Shown: in pieces, positions 9,147-16,399 of the stretch
How the letters are laid out: the number at the start of each line of letters is the position of its first letter
How positions within the stretch are numbered: position 1 is the first letter of the stretch
NCBI GenBank assembly: GCA_049325575.1
Contig: JBMOLK010000254.1
Location: 1 to 48,240 of the forward strand
Source: JBMOLK01 sp049325575
GTDB lineage: Bacteria > Bacillota > Clostridia > Acetivibrionales > Acetivibrionaceae
Reading direction: 5' to 3'
DNA: 48,240 nucleotides
Notes under the pieces: generated by a model
Seen by the model: only the letters and a program-made list of their open reading frames with translations
Database searches by the model: none
What the model was told of the DNA's origin: nothing
Translations under genes and position numbers: made by a program

Positions 9147-9581
9147 ATGCAGCCTATAAATGAAGTTAGAATAGAATTTTCCAGCAAGTCCAGCAATGAA
9201 GCTTTTGCCAGAGTTGTTGCAGCAGCATTTGTATCACAGATCGATCCAACAATAGAAGAACTTGCTGATGTGAAGACAGCAGTATCAGAGGCAGTAACAA
9301 ATGCCATTATTCACGGCTATGAGAACAAGAATGGTTTTGTAAGAATGAATTGTGTATTATATCCTGATTCTGTGGAAATAACTGTTATAGATGAAGGAAA
9401 CGGAATAGGTAATATTGAGCTGGCAAGACAACCGATGTATACTTCCAAGCCGGAGATGGAAAGGTCGGGTATGGGATTTACCGTTATGGAGAGTTTTATG
9501 GACAGGGTAGATGTTATATCAGAGATTGGAAAAGGTACCACTGTAACTATGTATAAGGTTTTTAAGTCTATCAAAGATTAG
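9147..9581 (+). CDS. spoIIAB: Anti-sigma F factor and kinase SpoIIAB
   Basis: GHKL-fold serine kinase that phosphorylates SpoIIAA and holds SigF inactive. Visible ATP-site boxes are the N box (EAVTNAIIHGYEN), G1 (DEGNGIG) and G2 (RSGMGFTVMESF), followed by GKGTTV. At 144 residues it has the normal length. Its TAG stop at 9579-9581 overlaps the first bases of a palindromic repeat that fills most of the 147-base gap to sigF; this is unusual, since spoIIAB and sigF are normally close together. Confidence 0.96.
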   Translation: MQPINEVRIEFSSKSSNEAFARVVAAAFVSQIDPTIEELADVKTAVSEAVTNAIIHGYENKNGFVRMNCVLYPDSVEITVIDEGNGIGNIELARQPMYTSKPEMERSGMGFTVMESFMDRVDVISEIGKGTTVTMYKVFKSIKD

Positions 9582-9679
9582 AGATAGCGAACTGTAAAGA
9601 TAAACATATGATTCACTTAAGCCTATTTGGTTCAAATGGCTTACTCATCAAGTTTATCTACTTTTACAGTTCGATCTCT
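9580..9679 (+). repeat. Palindromic repeat copy 1 (spoIIAB-sigF gap)
   Basis: Outer arms AGAGAT..CGAACTGTAAA..GATAAAC and GTTTATC..TTTACAGTTCGATCTCT pair with small bulges; an inner hairpin AAGCC-T-ATTTG / CAAAT-GGCTT has a GTT loop. The same element occurs at 16262 and 39379 and as a half copy at 36965. Here it overlaps the spoIIAB stop codon. Confidence 0.9.
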
Positions 9680-9728
9680 TTAGAAATAGGTTGGAATTTA
9701 AAAATTACAAAAGATATAGGGAGTAACT

Positions 9729-10469
9729 ATGGATGAATTATTCGAAAAGGAAACATTGGATCTCATAGAAAAAGCTAAATCAGGAGATAAAAATGTACAG
9801 TCTATTTTGGTTGAGAAGAATGTTGGCCTGGTGTGGAGTATAGTAAGAAGGTTCCAGAATAGAGGGTACGAGACGGAAGATATTTTTCAAATAGGGTGTA
9901 TAGGCCTTATTAAGGCTATTAATAAGTTTGATAGCTCCTTTGATGTTAAGTTCTCTACATATGCAGTTCCGATGATAATAGGTGAAATAAAACGTTTTAT
10001 CAGGGATGACGGGATTATCAAGGTTAGCCGTTCACTAAAAGAGGTGTCAAATAAGGCTAGAGTGACAAAAGAAATTATGACAAAGGAGTTAGGAAGAGAG
10101 CCATCTATTAATGAGATTTCTTTACGGCTTAACGTTCCGGCAGAAGAGCTTGTTATGGCAATGGAAGCAAGCTGTACGCCAGAGTCTCTATACAGTACTG
10201 TAGGTGAAGGGGATAATTCCAATGTATTATTGATAGACAGAATTAATAACGAAAGTAATGATCAGGAAATAGACCTTGTAGACAAGATTGATTTAAGGAA
10301 AGTACTTCAAACATTAAAACCAAGGGAAAAGCAAATTATTGTATTAAGGTATTTTAAAGAAAAAACCCAGGTGCAGATTGCAAAGATGCTTGGAATATCG
10401 CAGGTTCAAGTATCAAGAATTGAAAAAAAGATTCTTGAAGATATGCGAAAAAAGATAAAATATAACTGA
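9729..10469 (+). CDS. sigF: RNA polymerase sigma-F factor
   Basis: Forespore-specific sigma factor of the sigma-70 family (SigB/F/G subgroup, lacking region 1.1). Region 2 includes the core-binding and -10 recognition segment EDIFQIGCIGLIKAINKFD and FSTYAVPMIIGEIKRFIRDD; the region 4 helix-turn-helix is TQVQIAKMLGISQVQVSRIEKK near the C-terminus. At 246 residues it fits SigF; the position after spoIIAA-spoIIAB decides between F and G. The ATG at 9729 follows GGGAG. It should drive early forespore genes, including SigG, which in turn may drive the spoVA genes that follow. Confidence 0.96.
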   Translation: MDELFEKETLDLIEKAKSGDKNVQSILVEKNVGLVWSIVRRFQNRGYETEDIFQIGCIGLIKAINKFDSSFDVKFSTYAVPMIIGEIKRFIRDDGIIKVSRSLKEVSNKARVTKEIMTKELGREPSINEISLRLNVPAEELVMAMEASCTPESLYSTVGEGDNSNVLLIDRINNESNDQEIDLVDKIDLRKVLQTLKPREKQIIVLRYFKEKTQVQIAKMLGISQVQVSRIEKKILEDMRKKIKYN

Positions 10470-10546
10470 AAAAGTCTATTTACTTATTCTTATCAAACTA
10501 ATAGTAACTTGAGTCAGTCGTTTACAATAAAAAACAGTATGTTTTT

Positions 10547-10576
10547 GCATATTGTTTTTTTGTTTTTCCAATACTA
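10547..10576 (+). promoter_or_regulatory. Candidate SigG/SigF-type promoter for the spoVA operon
   Basis: GCATA at 10547-10551 fits the SigG -35 pattern gHATR, and AATACTA at 10570-10576 fits the -10 CATwmTA with one mismatch. The 18-base spacer is as expected. It lies about 75 bases upstream of the 52-residue membrane peptide gene and the spoVA genes, which are SigG-controlled in Bacillus. Confidence 0.45.
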
Positions 10577-10651
10577 TTTTTTAGACAATAATATTTATCA
10601 TTTAGTTTTAAACTTTTCACTGGAGCAACCCGGAAGGATTGAGGTGTAAAT

Positions 10652-10810
10652 ATGGCAGAAGTGCTAAAGAGGTATAAATTGATAATATTTATTTTGAGTC
10701 TCCTTATATTTATTGCGTTTCTGACACTTTCAATATTTATGCAGAAACCTGATAAGATTCCTTCAAAAGGAATCTTCGTAATTAAAGAATATAAATATAT
10801 TAATACTTGA
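10652..10810 (+). CDS. Small single-pass membrane peptide upstream of spoVAC
   Basis: A 52-residue open frame starting at ATG 10652, six bases after GAGGTG, and ending at TGA 10810. It has a basic N-terminus (MAEVLKRYK), one hydrophobic helix of about 21 residues (LIIFILSLLIFIAFLTLSIF), and a short polar, basic tail. I do not recognise a family. It lies between sigF and spoVAC on the same strand, 19 bases before spoVAC, downstream of the candidate SigG promoter, so it is probably a forespore inner-membrane peptide cotranscribed with spoVA. It could also be a chance frame, but the ribosome binding site and coherent topology favour a real gene. Confidence 0.6.
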   Translation: MAEVLKRYKLIIFILSLLIFIAFLTLSIFMQKPDKIPSKGIFVIKEYKYINT

Positions 10811-10829
10811 CTTGCTGTGGAGGTTTGTA

Positions 10830-11273
10830 ATGCAAAAAACGTTGACAAAGAAGGAATATCAGAGATACGTAGATAAAAAATCCCCAAATTCAAATGTTGG
10901 CAGAAACGTTTTAAGGGCTTTTATAGTAGGAGGCCTCATATGTATAATTGGACAGTTCATAACCAACATATTAAAAATGAGGGGATATGGGCAGGAGGAA
11001 ATCTCCAGCCTTACTGCGCTGTTAATGATTTTTCTTGGTGCTCTTTTTACAGGACTGAATGTGTATGATGAACTGGGAAGATTCGCAGGTGCAGGCTCTA
11101 TAGTACCAATAACTGGTTTTGCAAATTCAATCGTATCCCCGGCAATGGAGTATAAAAGTGAAGGATATGTTTTAGGCGTTGGAGGAAGAATGTTTGTTAT
11201 TGCCGGCCCGGTTCTTGTGTACGGAATATCAACATCAATAGTAGTGGGCATAATATACTATTTACTAAAGTGA
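10830..11273 (+). CDS. spoVAC: Stage V sporulation protein AC
   Basis: Integral membrane subunit of the SpoVA channel that moves Ca-dipicolinate into the forespore and out at germination. The N-terminal KKEYQRYVDKKSPNSNVGRN and the following hydrophobic segments (RAFIVGGLICIIGQFI, LLMIFLGALFTGLNVYDELG, then two C-terminal segments) match SpoVAC. AGAGSIVPITGFANSIVSPAMEYKSEG is the characteristic loop shared with SpoVAEb. ATG 10830 is preceded by TGGAGGT; starting here gives 147 residues, close to the family norm. spoVAA and spoVAB are absent, as is common in Clostridia. Confidence 0.94.
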   Translation: MQKTLTKKEYQRYVDKKSPNSNVGRNVLRAFIVGGLICIIGQFITNILKMRGYGQEEISSLTALLMIFLGALFTGLNVYDELGRFAGAGSIVPITGFANSIVSPAMEYKSEGYVLGVGGRMFVIAGPVLVYGISTSIVVGIIYYLLK

Positions 11274-11339
11274 GTCGGAATCCTCAATCAATGAAACAGG
11301 ATAGCTTAAAAACATATAGGTTAATGTAAGGAGTGTCTT

Positions 11340-12356
11340 ATGGCTTCGAAAAGACAAGGAAAACAAACAATAATATTACAGAATCCTCCTAGTATTGTTT
11401 CTGCAGCGTGCATAGTGGGACCGAAAGAAGGTATGGGGCCGTTAAGGTTATATTTTGATGAAATTATTGATGATGAGGTATGGGGAGAAAAGAGCTGGGA
11501 GAAGGCAGAAAGCAAGCTTATGAGAGAAACCTTTGCAAAGGTTCTAAAGAAGGCAGGCAAGTCAACTGAACAGATTAACTATGTCATTGCCGGGGACTTG
11601 TTAAACCAGTGCATAGCTGCAAACTTTGGGCTAAGAGAATCAGGAGTTCCTTTTCTGGGAGTATACGGTGCATGCTCAACAATGGCAGAATCAATGAGTT
11701 TGGGTGCAATGCTTGTCGATGGGGGGTTTGCCGATGATGTAATATGTATAACATCAAGCCACTTTTGTTCTGCAGAGAAGCAGTTCAGATTTCCTCTGGA
11801 GCTTGGCTCTCAAAGACCACCCACAGCTCAATGGACAGTAACAGGTTCAGGAGGTATTGTTGTTTCCAACAAGGGAACAGGACCCTATATAACACACGTG
11901 ACATCCGGAAAAATCGTAGACATGGGTATAAAGGACGCAAACAATATGGGAGCTGCCATGGCTCCGGCTGCTGTAGATACTATGGTTACCCATTTCAAGG
12001 ATACAGGTTTAACCCCCGACAGCTACGATTTGATTGTAACAGGAGATCTTGGGGCAATTGGAAAAGAGATTTGCAATGAGCTTATCAGGGAGCAAGGATA
12101 TAATATAAGTGATATATATAATGACTGTGGTGTTATGATATATGACCGGGAAAGGCAGGATGCACATGCTGGAGGCAGCGGGTGCGGATGTTCAGCAACG
12201 GTTTTTGCCGGATTTATATATAAAAAACTGATGGAAGGCGTATTGAATAGTGTTTTATTTGTTGCTACCGGTGCACTGCTAAGTCCTACGAGTACCCAGC
12301 AGGGAGAAACCATACCGTGTATAGCTCATGCAGTCGGTATTTCAAAAACTTTGTAA
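11340..12356 (+). CDS. spoVAD: Stage V sporulation protein AD
   Basis: Soluble, membrane-associated SpoVA component with a thiolase/ketoacyl-synthase-like fold that binds dipicolinic acid in Bacillus. The 338-residue protein begins with SKRQGKQTIILQNPPSIV and contains the family strings GVYGACSTMAESMSLGAMLVDGGFAD and ASSHFCSAEKQFRFP-like sequence, ending with GALLSPTSTQQGETIPCIAHAV. ATG 11340 follows AAGGAG. It lies 66 bases after spoVAC in the same operon. Confidence 0.95.
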   Translation: MASKRQGKQTIILQNPPSIVSAACIVGPKEGMGPLRLYFDEIIDDEVWGEKSWEKAESKLMRETFAKVLKKAGKSTEQINYVIAGDLLNQCIAANFGLRESGVPFLGVYGACSTMAESMSLGAMLVDGGFADDVICITSSHFCSAEKQFRFPLELGSQRPPTAQWTVTGSGGIVVSNKGTGPYITHVTSGKIVDMGIKDANNMGAAMAPAAVDTMVTHFKDTGLTPDSYDLIVTGDLGAIGKEICNELIREQGYNISDIYNDCGVMIYDRERQDAHAGGSGCGCSATVFAGFIYKKLMEGVLNSVLFVATGALLSPTSTQQGETIPCIAHAVGISKTL

Positions 12357-12487
12357 GTTATAAAATCGGTTGCTTGCCCATGGGGCTGTAAAGCTTTGTT
12401 TTAGCAGGCCCATTATACTTCTTTAGCTTTCCAAGATAGGGAATACGGCTGTTTATATTCTAAGTTACTTTATTTTGAGGTGATAGT

Positions 12488-12859
12488 GTGAATAATATTT
12501 TATTGTCATATATAAATGCATTTATTGTTGGTGGTGTGATTTGTGCTGCAGGCCAGATACTTATCGACAAGACAAAATTGACATCGGCAAGGATACTTGT
12601 ATTATTTGTAACAGCAGGTGCTATACTTACATCACTTGGGGTCTATCAAAAAATAGTTGATATAGGAGGTGCAGGGGCAACAGTACCACTTACGGGGTTT
12701 GGGTATAACCTTGCAAAGGGAGCCTTCAAAGATGTTGACAGTACGGGGCTTTTAGGAGCATTCACCGGGGGAATAAGGGCTACAGCAGCTGGTATAGCTG
12801 CTGCCGTATTCTTTGGATATCTTATGTCAGTAGCTTTTACACCAAAAGCAAAAAGGTAA
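12488..12859 (+). CDS. spoVAEb: Stage V sporulation protein AEb (membrane subunit)
   Basis: Membrane protein homologous to SpoVAC, part of the dipicolinate channel. About four hydrophobic segments are visible; GGAGATVPLTGFGYNLAKGAFKDVDSTGLLGAF corresponds in pattern to the SpoVAC loop. It has 123 residues, a typical length. The start is a GTG at 12488 after TGAGGTG. The preceding 131-base gap contains an imperfect hairpin (ATGGGGCTG / CAGGCCCAT, 12379-12411) without a T tract; its role is unclear. Confidence 0.93.
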   Translation: MNNILLSYINAFIVGGVICAAGQILIDKTKLTSARILVLFVTAGAILTSLGVYQKIVDIGGAGATVPLTGFGYNLAKGAFKDVDSTGLLGAFTGGIRATAAGIAAAVFFGYLMSVAFTPKAKR

Positions 12860-12885
12860 CTATAATATACAAAGGGGATGGTAGA

Positions 12886-13449
12886 ATGGATAAAAGGAAA
12901 GTAATCCTTGTTACTGATGGAGATATGGTAGCAAAAGGAGCGGTGGAAATTGCCGCTTCAAATATCGGCGGAAGGTGCATTTCAGCTTCAGCAGGAAACC
13001 CAACTACTTTAACCGGAGATGAGATAGTAAAGCTTATAAAGACTGCAGAGCACGATCCTGTGGTAGTAATGGTAGATGACCGGGGATACAAGGGTGTAGG
13101 TGCAGGAGAAGAGGCAATGGATACAATTATAAGGGATGATAATATAGATATCCTGGGTATTGTAGCTGTATCTTCCAACGGCAAGGATTGTAACGGACTT
13201 AAAATTACATGCTCTATAACAAAAGATGGAGACATTATTGAAGGAGCTGTAGATAAATATGGAAATGATATCCATGGTGAAAGGATATGTGGAGATACGC
13301 TAAGTATATTGAAAAGTTACGAAGATCTTATCATTGTAGGAATTGGAGACCCTGGGAAAATGGATTTCAAGGATGAAATATCAAAAGGGTCACCTGTCAC
13401 CACCAAGGCTTTGGAGGAAGTAATAAAGAGAAGCGGAGCAGTACATTAG
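12886..13449 (+). CDS. spoVAEa: Stage V sporulation protein AEa (soluble subunit)
   Basis: Soluble SpoVA-associated protein. The N-terminal KVILVTDGDMVAKGAVEIAASNIGGRCISASAGNPT is the family hallmark, followed by VVMVDDRGYKGVGAGEEAM. Its biochemical role is not established; in Bacillus it is made with the SpoVA channel and is reported on the forespore. At 187 residues the length is normal. ATG 12886 follows AAGGGGATGG. It is the last gene of the spoVA operon; splB is convergent downstream. Confidence 0.9.
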   Translation: MDKRKVILVTDGDMVAKGAVEIAASNIGGRCISASAGNPTTLTGDEIVKLIKTAEHDPVVVMVDDRGYKGVGAGEEAMDTIIRDDNIDILGIVAVSSNGKDCNGLKITCSITKDGDIIEGAVDKYGNDIHGERICGDTLSILKSYEDLIIVGIGDPGKMDFKDEISKGSPVTTKALEEVIKRSGAVH

Positions 13450-13551
13450 GGATAGTATGTGAACAAACAGAATAGCTTAAGAGAGGGCGCAACTTTATAC
13501 GCCCGCTTGAGAGCATAATTAGTATACAGTGATAAGCAAATGGAGGTATTC

Positions 13552-14580
13552 TCATGTAAAATACTCTATTTTGGACTGTGGGAAATATTCTTTTATTGTT
13601 GAAGAGATAAAATCTTTAATTTCACTTGCTGTCTCTTTTGGGTATACATATTTGAACCTTCCGTACATACCCCATTTTAATGCTCGTTTGGATTCATCCA
13701 TATCCAGCTTGGTATTTGGGAACCTACTAAGTATAACGTTTTTGGCTGTAGCAGTAAACCTATGTTGTATCAACTCGAAAGTTACAGGCTCATTTGATCT
13801 TGCTACATCTATTTTATCTTTTAAGAGTTTCAGGAGTTCTGCATACTCTTCTTTCCAGTTTTCGTATACCATTATTGGAGCAATTATAAAGCCTATGGGA
13901 TAGCCGGCTTTTGAAATCTTAGAGGCTGCTTCAATACGTTCATAAAAATTTGCTGTATTATGCTCAAAGGAATCTATTACATATTTTGAATTTATGCTTA
14001 CCCTGAATCGAGTATGACCGTTATGTTTAAGGTTTAGCAAAGAATCTACATTATCAAATTTGGTGACAACCCGTAGTCTTCCCTTGTCAAGAGATCCGAA
14101 GAATTCTATTGTTTTGCCAAGACTACCTGTTATATGCTCGATGGCAAGGGGGTCGCCGGCACTGGCAGCTTCGAAGGTTGTAACCTCATCATTATTTTTA
14201 GCAATATACCGATTTATAGCATTGAATATATCTTCAAGATTTACATATGTTCGTAGATAAGGCTTAAAGGCCTGGGTCGTATGCAAGTAGCAATATTCAC
14301 AATTTCCGGGACAATTGGTTGCAAGTGAAAATTCAAAATCTGCAGATGGTTTACAGACTTCCAGGGACATGCTTTTTTTTGTTGCTATAACTAAAGTTTT
14401 TTTAGCTCTTGCATATTTTTGATTTTCTGTTTTTCCTGGAATTGAACCTAAGACTTTTTGCAGGGGAGCCTTTATTATTTCTATGCCTTTTTCTTCAAAA
14501 GAGCTTAAAAGCTGCTGTCCTAGAGGATATTTAAGTGAAGATGGTTCAAAAAAAACCCTTTCAGGATAAAAAAGTTTCAT
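13552..14580 (-). CDS. splB: Spore photoproduct lyase
   Basis: Radical SAM DNA-repair enzyme that reverts spore photoproduct (5-thyminyl-5,6-dihydrothymine) during germination. The cluster motif CPGNCEYC (CxxxCxxC) is present, preceded by FSLATN and followed by YLHTTQ and LRTYVNLED. The protein has only one other cysteine, in SLEVCKPS upstream of the cluster. The segment aligned by eye with the H-donor Cys141 region of B. subtilis reads FEAASAGDP, with Ser instead of Cys. I chose ATG 14580 (342 residues); a TTG at 14604 upstream would add eight residues. GGGAGG lies 12 bases upstream. It is convergent with the spoVA operon. Confidence 0.9.
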   Translation of the reverse strand: MKLFYPERVFFEPSSLKYPLGQQLLSSFEEKGIEIIKAPLQKVLGSIPGKTENQKYARAKKTLVIATKKSMSLEVCKPSADFEFSLATNCPGNCEYCYLHTTQAFKPYLRTYVNLEDIFNAINRYIAKNNDEVTTFEAASAGDPLAIEHITGSLGKTIEFFGSLDKGRLRVVTKFDNVDSLLNLKHNGHTRFRVSINSKYVIDSFEHNTANFYERIEAASKISKAGYPIGFIIAPIMVYENWKEEYAELLKLLKDKIDVARSNEPVTFELIQHRFTATAKNVILSRFPNTKLDMDESKRALKWGMYGRFKYVYPKETASEIKDFISSTIKEYFPQSKIEYFT

Positions 14581-14604
14581 TAAGCTTCCATGCCTCCCGG
14601 TCAA

Positions 14605-15046
14605 ATAGTATTTCAGGAATTATTGTTACAAAAAGTAAATTTAATTATACATTATATTAATATTTGTTATTCAATCGTGAAACAAATACTGTAAATTCAA
14701 AATTGTAAAAATAGTTATTAAAAAAGTATATAAAAAAGAAGGAATTTAGAGTCCTATTATAGAATAATACATTATATAAATTTGAGGCTTCCTATATTAG
14801 TTTTTAGATGTTTTTATGTAATCCCAAGTTTCAGTTACCATCAATAGTTATTGTCAAGTTGTTTGATATAAAAATTCTTAAGAGTTTTGCACTGTTAAAA
14901 CATTATTACCTTTTAAAGTTTTTATTTGGAATGCTGAAATCACTTAGAACTATTTGTGTTTTGCATGGCCGGGTAATTTATTTCGAGATTCACTTCTTAA
15001 AGTAACAAAAACTATTATACAGTCTATAAAAAGGTGGTATTGGTTT
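14605..15046. other. Divergent intergenic region splB/cheX
   Basis: A 440-base, very AT-rich gap between divergent genes. Apart from the candidate splB promoter I see no hairpin, repeat or convincing gene. A 65-codon open frame at 14808-15005 lacks a ribosome binding site and reads as random low-complexity sequence, so I do not call it. Confidence 0.5.
14643..14672 (-). promoter_or_regulatory. Candidate SigG promoter for splB
   Basis: On the minus strand GAATA (14672-14668) fits the SigG -35, and TATAATT (14649-14643) fits the -10 CATwmTA loosely with two mismatches; the spacer is 18 bases. splB is SigG-dependent in B. subtilis, which supports the reading. AT-richness makes chance matches likely. 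Confidence 0.35.
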
Positions 15047-15511
15047 ATGAATGTAGAATATATTAATCCATTCATAGAAGCAAGTCAAACGGTATTGCAA
15101 CAAATAGCTGGCATAGATGCAAAATTGGGTCCTGTATGCTTAAAGGACTCACCGTATACAAGTGACAATATAGTTATAATAGTAGGACTGACGGGAAAAA
15201 TCAGGGGACAGGCAGTTTTTGCCATGAGTAAGCCTGTAGCTTTAAGTATTGCCTCCAGTATGATGGGGGGGATGGAAGTTACCGAGCTTGACGAAATCTC
15301 TAAAAGTGCCATTTCAGAGCTTACCAATATGATTCTTGGTAATACGGCTACTATACTTTACAATAAGGGTATAGGAATTGAAATAACACCACCTTCTTTT
15401 CTGATGGGTGATAACATGCAGATTTCTCCAACGAAAATGAAAACAATATGTGTACCGCTGATTTTGGGAGAACAAAGCCAACTGGAAATCTATGTTTCAG
15501 TGATTGAATAG
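15047..15511 (+). CDS. cheX: CheX-family chemotaxis phosphatase
   Basis: Predicted CheY-phosphate phosphatase of the CheC/CheX/FliY family. The central motif SELTNMILGN contains the E-x-x-N catalytic pair on one helix, as in CheX, and the sequence begins VEYINPFIEASQTVLQQ, typical of the family. At 154 residues it matches CheX length. ATG 15047 is chosen because AAGGTGG lies nine bases upstream; longer in-frame versions add unlikely residues. No chemotaxis genes flank it, so it is an orphan that may act on a CheY encoded elsewhere. A strong terminator follows. Confidence 0.88.
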   Translation: MNVEYINPFIEASQTVLQQIAGIDAKLGPVCLKDSPYTSDNIVIIVGLTGKIRGQAVFAMSKPVALSIASSMMGGMEVTELDEISKSAISELTNMILGNTATILYNKGIGIEITPPSFLMGDNMQISPTKMKTICVPLILGEQSQLEIYVSVIE

Positions 15512-15604
15512 AAAGCAGTCATGAAATATTTATCAGACTGATAGATAAGCTTATTATACATATGGAATGCATTGGTAAATCAATATAGTATTTAAGTTTC
15601 TTTG

Positions 15605-15633
15605 AAAAAAGATGGTGACAGCCATCTTTTTTT
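15605..15633 (+). terminator. Rho-independent terminator after cheX
   Basis: Stem AAAAAAGATGG / CCATCTTTTTTT with a TGACAG loop, the 3' arm being a run of seven T. It lies about 95 bases after the cheX stop. Confidence 0.88.
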
Positions 15634-15765
15634 ATGTTGATCATGCAGAGGAAATATTTATATGTTAATATAATATTTGATAGTAAGTTTTATAATGCTA
15701 TAATGTAAAATCAATTGATAAAAAACCAATAATACTTTTAAAGATTTTGATTGGGAGGAATTATT

Positions 15766-16260
15766 TTGGCTATTAATATAGTGTTGGTTGAACCTGAAAT
15801 ACCACAAAATACGGGCAATATTGTAAGAACATGTGCAGCTGTTGGTGCCAGTCTACATATGATAAAGCCTCTGGGGTTTTCCGTTGAAGATAAATATTTG
15901 AAACGTGCAGGATTGGACTATTGGAACGAAGTCAGTATAGAATATTATGATAGTTTTGACGAGTTAAGGCATAAATATAAGGATCATACTTTTTTTTATG
16001 CTACTACTAAAGCCGTAAATTCATATGCTGATGTAAGTTATCCTAAAGACTGCTTTATTGTATTTGGAAAAGAAACTTCAGGATTACCTGAGCCCCTTCT
16101 TCTTGAAAACAAAAAGTGGTGCATAAGAATTCCTATGAAGGATGATATTAGATCCCTAAATCTTTCCAACTCTGTTGCAATAATTATATTTGAAGCTTTA
16201 AGGCAAAATAACTTTGCCGGGCTAAACACAGAAGGAAAGTTAACTAAGTATACATGGTAA
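15766..16260 (+). CDS. trmL: tRNA (cytidine/uridine-34-2'-O)-methyltransferase TrmL
   Basis: SPOUT-class methyltransferase that 2'-O-methylates the wobble base of tRNA-Leu isoacceptors. Visible motifs are EPEIPQNTGNIVRTCAA (motif 1), FGKETSGLP (motif 2) and SLNLSNSVAIIIFEALRQ (motif 3 with the trefoil knot). At 164 residues it is normal for this minimal family. The start is TTG 15766, five bases after GGGAGGAA; an upstream in-frame TTG lies at the ribosome binding site itself. A palindromic repeat begins two bases after its stop codon. Confidence 0.95.
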   Translation: MAINIVLVEPEIPQNTGNIVRTCAAVGASLHMIKPLGFSVEDKYLKRAGLDYWNEVSIEYYDSFDELRHKYKDHTFFYATTKAVNSYADVSYPKDCFIVFGKETSGLPEPLLLENKKWCIRIPMKDDIRSLNLSNSVAIIIFEALRQNNFAGLNTEGKLTKYTW

Positions 16261-16261
16261 T

Positions 16262-16358
16262 AGAGATCGAACTGTAAAGATAAACATATAATTCGCTCCG
16301 CTAATTTGATACAAATGGCGGGATCATCAAGTTTATCTACTTTTACAGTTCGATCTCT
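16262..16358 (+). repeat. Palindromic repeat copy 2 (after trmL)
   Basis: Same element as at 9580 and 39379. The outer arms AGAGATCGAACTGTAAA / TTTACAGTTCGATCTCT pair perfectly here. The inner hairpin reads CCGC-TA-ATTTG / CAAAT-G-GCGG with an ATA loop: the inner stem differs from copies 1 and 3 (AAGCC/GGCTT) on both sides while staying paired. Confidence 0.9.
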
Positions 16359-16399
16359 ATAGAATATTGTATAACAAAGCAGATCAAGAGGTGAAGTGA

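Noticed and set aside
11744..12079. 111-codon plus-strand frame inside spoVAD
   Set aside because: Overlaps the intact spoVAD frame and has no independent start signal.
12379..12411. Hairpin between spoVAD and spoVAEb as a terminator
   Set aside because: Stem has a central mismatch, a long loop and no T tract; the genes are expected to be cotranscribed.
13475..13515. GGGCG/CGCCC hairpin between spoVAEa and splB as a terminator
   Set aside because: Only a five-base-pair GC stem with a ten-base loop and no T tract on either strand; too weak to call.
14808..15005. 65-codon plus-strand frame before cheX
   Set aside because: No ribosome binding site, no family resemblance, and AT-rich low-complexity translation; most likely chance.
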